NCBI GenBank assembly: GCA_003453695.1
Contig: DMNK01000028.1
Span: 15,593-22,870, forward strand
Length of the DNA stretch: 7,278 nucleotides
Reading direction: 5' to 3'
DNA from: Acidimicrobiaceae bacterium
GTDB taxonomy: Bacteria; Actinomycetota; Acidimicrobiia; Acidimicrobiales; UBA8190
Shown: piece by piece, positions 5,291-7,278 of the stretch
Layout: every line of letters begins with the position of its first letter
Numbering within the stretch: position 1 is the stretch's first letter
Notes under the pieces: model-generated
Told to the model about the DNA's origin: nothing
What the model saw: only the letters and a program-made list of their open reading frames with translations
Database searches by the model: none
Position numbers and translations under genes: made by a program

Positions 5291-6583
5291 TTGCTCTCGA
5301 GCCTCAAGAACATCTTCAAGGTTCCTGACCTCCGCAACAAGGTCGTCTTCACCCTAGGCGTCATCGGCCTGTACCAGCTGGGCGCCAACGTCATCACGCC
5401 CTACATCTCGATCTCCCAGGTCCAGGCGCTCGAGAACCAGGCCAAGTCGGCCGGCATCCTCGGGTTCCTCAACCTGTTCTCGGGTGGCGGCCTGCTGCGC
5501 ATGGCCATCTTCGGGCTCGGGATCATGCCCTACATCACGAGCTCGATCATCATCCAGCTGCTGTCGACGGTGATCCCCAAGCTCGAGGAATGGCGCGACC
5601 AGGGGGCGGTGGGTCAGAAGAAGCTCACCCAGACCACCCGGTACCTCACCATCGGGTTGGCGCTCTTGCAGTCCTCGGGCCTGGTCTACGTGTTCCACAC
5701 CGGGGCGAGCGGGTTGCTGGGCAACCAGAGCAACATCGACCTCATCCCCAACTTCACTATCTACAAGGCCGCCTTCATCGTGCTCACCCTCACCGCCGGC
5801 ACCGCCATGGTCATGTGGCTCGGTGAGAACATCACCCAGCGGGGGGTGGGCAACGGCATGTCCATCCTCATCTTCGCCAACGTGGTGGCCGGTGTGCCGG
5901 CCGGCTACGGGGCGGTGCTGGCCCAGGGGGGACGGCTCAAGTTCAGCATCATGGTGGCCCTCACCCTGGTGCTGCTCGTGATCGTGGTGTTCATGGAGCA
6001 GGGCCAGCGCCGCATCCCGGTGACCTTCGCCAAACGGGTGGTGGGCCGGCGAATGTACGGCGGCTCGTCCACCTACATCCCCTTGAAGGTCAACCAGTCC
6101 GGGGTGATCCCCATCATCTTCGCCAGTTCGCTGCTGTACATCCCGGTGCTGCTGGCCAACATCGTCCCGTCCACGGCGTTCCGCACCTTCGTCAACAACC
6201 ACATCACCCCCACGAGCCTGGTGTACGTGCTCGTGTACGGGGTGCTCATCTTCCTCTTCACCTTCTTCTACGTCTACGTGGCCTTCGACCCCCACCAGCA
6301 GGCCGACATCATCAGGAAGCAGGGCGGCTACATCCCGGGCATCCGTCCCGGTCCGCCCACCGAGCGGTACCTCGCCCGCATCCTCAACCGCATCACCGTG
6401 CCCGGCGGCTTCTACCTCGCCGTCGTGGCGGTCGTGCCATCGGCGTTGCTCGCCCTGTGGCACGTGACTGGCTACCCCTTCTACGGCACCACCTTGCTCA
6501 TCGCCGTGGGTGTGTCGCTCGAGACCATGAGGCAGATCGACAGCCAGCTCATGATGCGCAACTACGAGGGCTTCCTCAAGTAG
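5291..6583 (+). CDS. secY: Preprotein translocase subunit SecY
   Basis: SecY is the channel protein of the SecYEG translocon in the cytoplasmic membrane. The 430-residue protein from TTG 5291 has ten hydrophobic segments at about 16-33, 71-92, 117-136, 157-177, 187-205, 217-236, 270-290, 308-331, 369-388 and 394-414. Family landmarks are the plug/TM2 region (FLNLFSGGGLLRMAIF, then LGIMPYITSSIIIQLL), the SecA- and ribosome-binding loop after TM6 (EQGQRRIPVTFAKRVVGRRM), YIPGIRPGPPTERYL at 347-361 in the next large cytoplasmic loop, and RNYEGFLK at the end. The start gives MLSSLKNIFKVPDLRNK, as in actinobacterial SecY, with AGGAG five bases upstream. Near TM1 the usual YRxG and following Pro-Pro-Gly pattern are replaced by YQLG and ITPYIS. 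The TAG is in the same frame as adk, which starts 6 bases later. Confidence 0.97.
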   Translation: MLSSLKNIFKVPDLRNKVVFTLGVIGLYQLGANVITPYISISQVQALENQAKSAGILGFLNLFSGGGLLRMAIFGLGIMPYITSSIIIQLLSTVIPKLEEWRDQGAVGQKKLTQTTRYLTIGLALLQSSGLVYVFHTGASGLLGNQSNIDLIPNFTIYKAAFIVLTLTAGTAMVMWLGENITQRGVGNGMSILIFANVVAGVPAGYGAVLAQGGRLKFSIMVALTLVLLVIVVFMEQGQRRIPVTFAKRVVGRRMYGGSSTYIPLKVNQSGVIPIIFASSLLYIPVLLANIVPSTAFRTFVNNHITPTSLVYVLVYGVLIFLFTFFYVYVAFDPHQQADIIRKQGGYIPGIRPGPPTERYLARILNRITVPGGFYLAVVAVVPSALLALWHVTGYPFYGTTLLIAVGVSLETMRQIDSQLMMRNYEGFLK

Positions 6584-6589
6584 CGCCTC

Positions 6590-7264
6590 GTGGTTCCAGG
6601 GATCAGGCTCGTCGTGCTCGGCAAACAGGGCGCCGGCAAGGGGACACAGTGCGTGCGGCTGTCGCACCACTACGTCGTGCCGCACATCTCCACCGGGGAC
6701 ATGCTGCGCGGGGCGGTGAAGAGCGGCTCCGAGCTGGGTGCCAAGGTCAAGGAGACCATGGAGTCCGGCGAGCTTCTGGGCGACGACCTCATCATGGAGA
6801 TGGTGGCCGAGCGCCTGGCCGAGCCCGACGCCCGGGCCCGGGGCTTCATCCTGGACGGCTGCCCCCGGACCCTGCAGCAAGCCGAGTCGCTGGCGGCCTT
6901 GCTCGCCCCCGGCGACATCGACCTCACCGCTGACATCGAGGTCCCCACCTCCCAGGTCCTGCGTCGCCTCGCCGCCCGGCGGGTGTGTGCCGACTGCGGG
7001 GCCAACTACTCGGTGGCCGCCCCTCCCCGGGTCAACTGGACCTGCGACGTGTGCGGCGGCGAGGTCGTCCAGCGCGACGACGACAAGGAGGAGTCCATCC
7101 GCCGCCGTCTCGAGCTCTACGAGCGGCAGACGGCGCCGCTCATCGAGTTCTACGAGAAGCGGAGCCAGCTCACCAAGGTGAACGGGGTGGGCGCCCCCGA
7201 CACCGTGCTTCGCCGCATCATCAGGGCCGTGGAGGACCGCCGCGGCCGATGGGGACGCCGATGA
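6590..7264 (+). CDS. adk: Adenylate kinase with zinc-type LID
   Basis: Adenylate kinase interconverts ATP + AMP and 2 ADP in the cytosol. The 224-residue protein has the P-loop GKQGAGKGTQ at 11-20, the NMP-binding part with HISTGDMLRG at 32-41, the AMP motif LDGCPRTLQQAE at 88-99, and a long LID (about 129-168) with Cys133, Cys136, Cys152 and Cys155, a likely structural zinc site. The arginine cluster ESIRRRLELY near 168-177 is also typical. Two consensus positions differ: the P-loop has Lys-Gln where most have Pro-Pro, and the DGFPR motif has Cys for Phe. The start GTG 6590 is forced, because the secY stop lies three codons upstream in the same frame and the next in-frame GTG (6614) would delete the first strand. 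No good Shine-Dalgarno is visible, so coupling to secY is likely. The stop overlaps the next gene's ATG. Confidence 0.95.
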   Translation: MVPGIRLVVLGKQGAGKGTQCVRLSHHYVVPHISTGDMLRGAVKSGSELGAKVKETMESGELLGDDLIMEMVAERLAEPDARARGFILDGCPRTLQQAESLAALLAPGDIDLTADIEVPTSQVLRRLAARRVCADCGANYSVAAPPRVNWTCDVCGGEVVQRDDDKEESIRRRLELYERQTAPLIEFYEKRSQLTKVNGVGAPDTVLRRIIRAVEDRRGRWGRR

Positions 7265-7278
7265 GGGGCCCGAGCCGA
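7261..7278 (+). CDS. Start of the next gene, possibly methionine aminopeptidase (partial)
   Basis: ATG at 7261 overlaps the adk stop as ATGA and opens a frame (MRGPSR) that runs off the window. Only six codons are visible, so the product cannot be identified from sequence. In many actinobacterial spc clusters map, encoding type I methionine aminopeptidase, follows adk, which makes it the best guess by position. infA or another gene remains possible. Confidence 0.4.

Noticed and set aside
5354..6880. Long antisense open frame (508 codons) across secY and adk on the - strand
   Set aside because: It lies entirely opposite two well-conserved genes, and its His/Asp/Glu/Gly-rich translation is what antisense reading of GC-rich codons gives. 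It has no recognisable domain.
1..7278. Mobile element, CRISPR array, tRNA or phage-defence genes
   Set aside because: None seen. The window is filled end to end by conserved translation and secretion genes, with only one gap over 25 bases.

Overview
This window is a ribosomal-protein and translocon operon: the end of the S10 cluster running straight into the spc cluster, all on the + strand. The order is rplP (3' end only), rpmC, rpsQ, rplN, rplX, rplE, rpsN (zinc-type uS14, rpsZ), rpsH, rplF, rplR, rpsE, rpmD, rplO, secY, adk and the first codons of the next gene, probably map. Several features point to a member of the Actinomycetota: the very high GC content, the frequent GTG and TTG starts, actinobacterial-looking SecY and uL18 sequences, and the order secY-adk-(map). 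A zinc-ribbon uL24 and a lineage-style adenylate kinase would suit a deep branch such as Acidimicrobiia or a relative. That placement is inference from remembered family sequences, not from a search.

Region 1 (1-1064) holds the last three S10-cluster genes: uL16 (tail only), a uL29 about three times the usual length with a long acidic tail, and uS17. Region 2 (1061-5221) holds the spc ribosomal proteins uL14, uL24, uL5, uS14, uS8, uL6, uL18, uS5, uL30 and uL15. Region 3 (5222-5290) is the only sizeable non-coding gap and contains nested inverted repeats just ahead of the secY ribosome binding site. Region 4 (5291-7264) encodes the SecY channel and adenylate kinase. The next reading frame opens at 7261, overlapping the adk stop.

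The genes are packed tightly. Seven of the fifteen junctions overlap by 1 or 4 bases (TGATG, GTGA or ATGA), and most others are gaps of 2 to 22 bases. There is no room for a separate promoter at the classical S10/spc boundary, so one long transcript with translational coupling is likely. The products build both ribosomal subunits, supply the channel through which nascent proteins leave the cytosol, and balance adenine nucleotides.

I found no mobile element, CRISPR array, RNA gene or clearly new multi-gene system. The points most worth a second look are the acidic tail on uL29 (a protein at the peptide exit site), the palindromes upstream of secY, and departures from family consensus in SecY TM1 and in the adenylate kinase P-loop and NMP motif.
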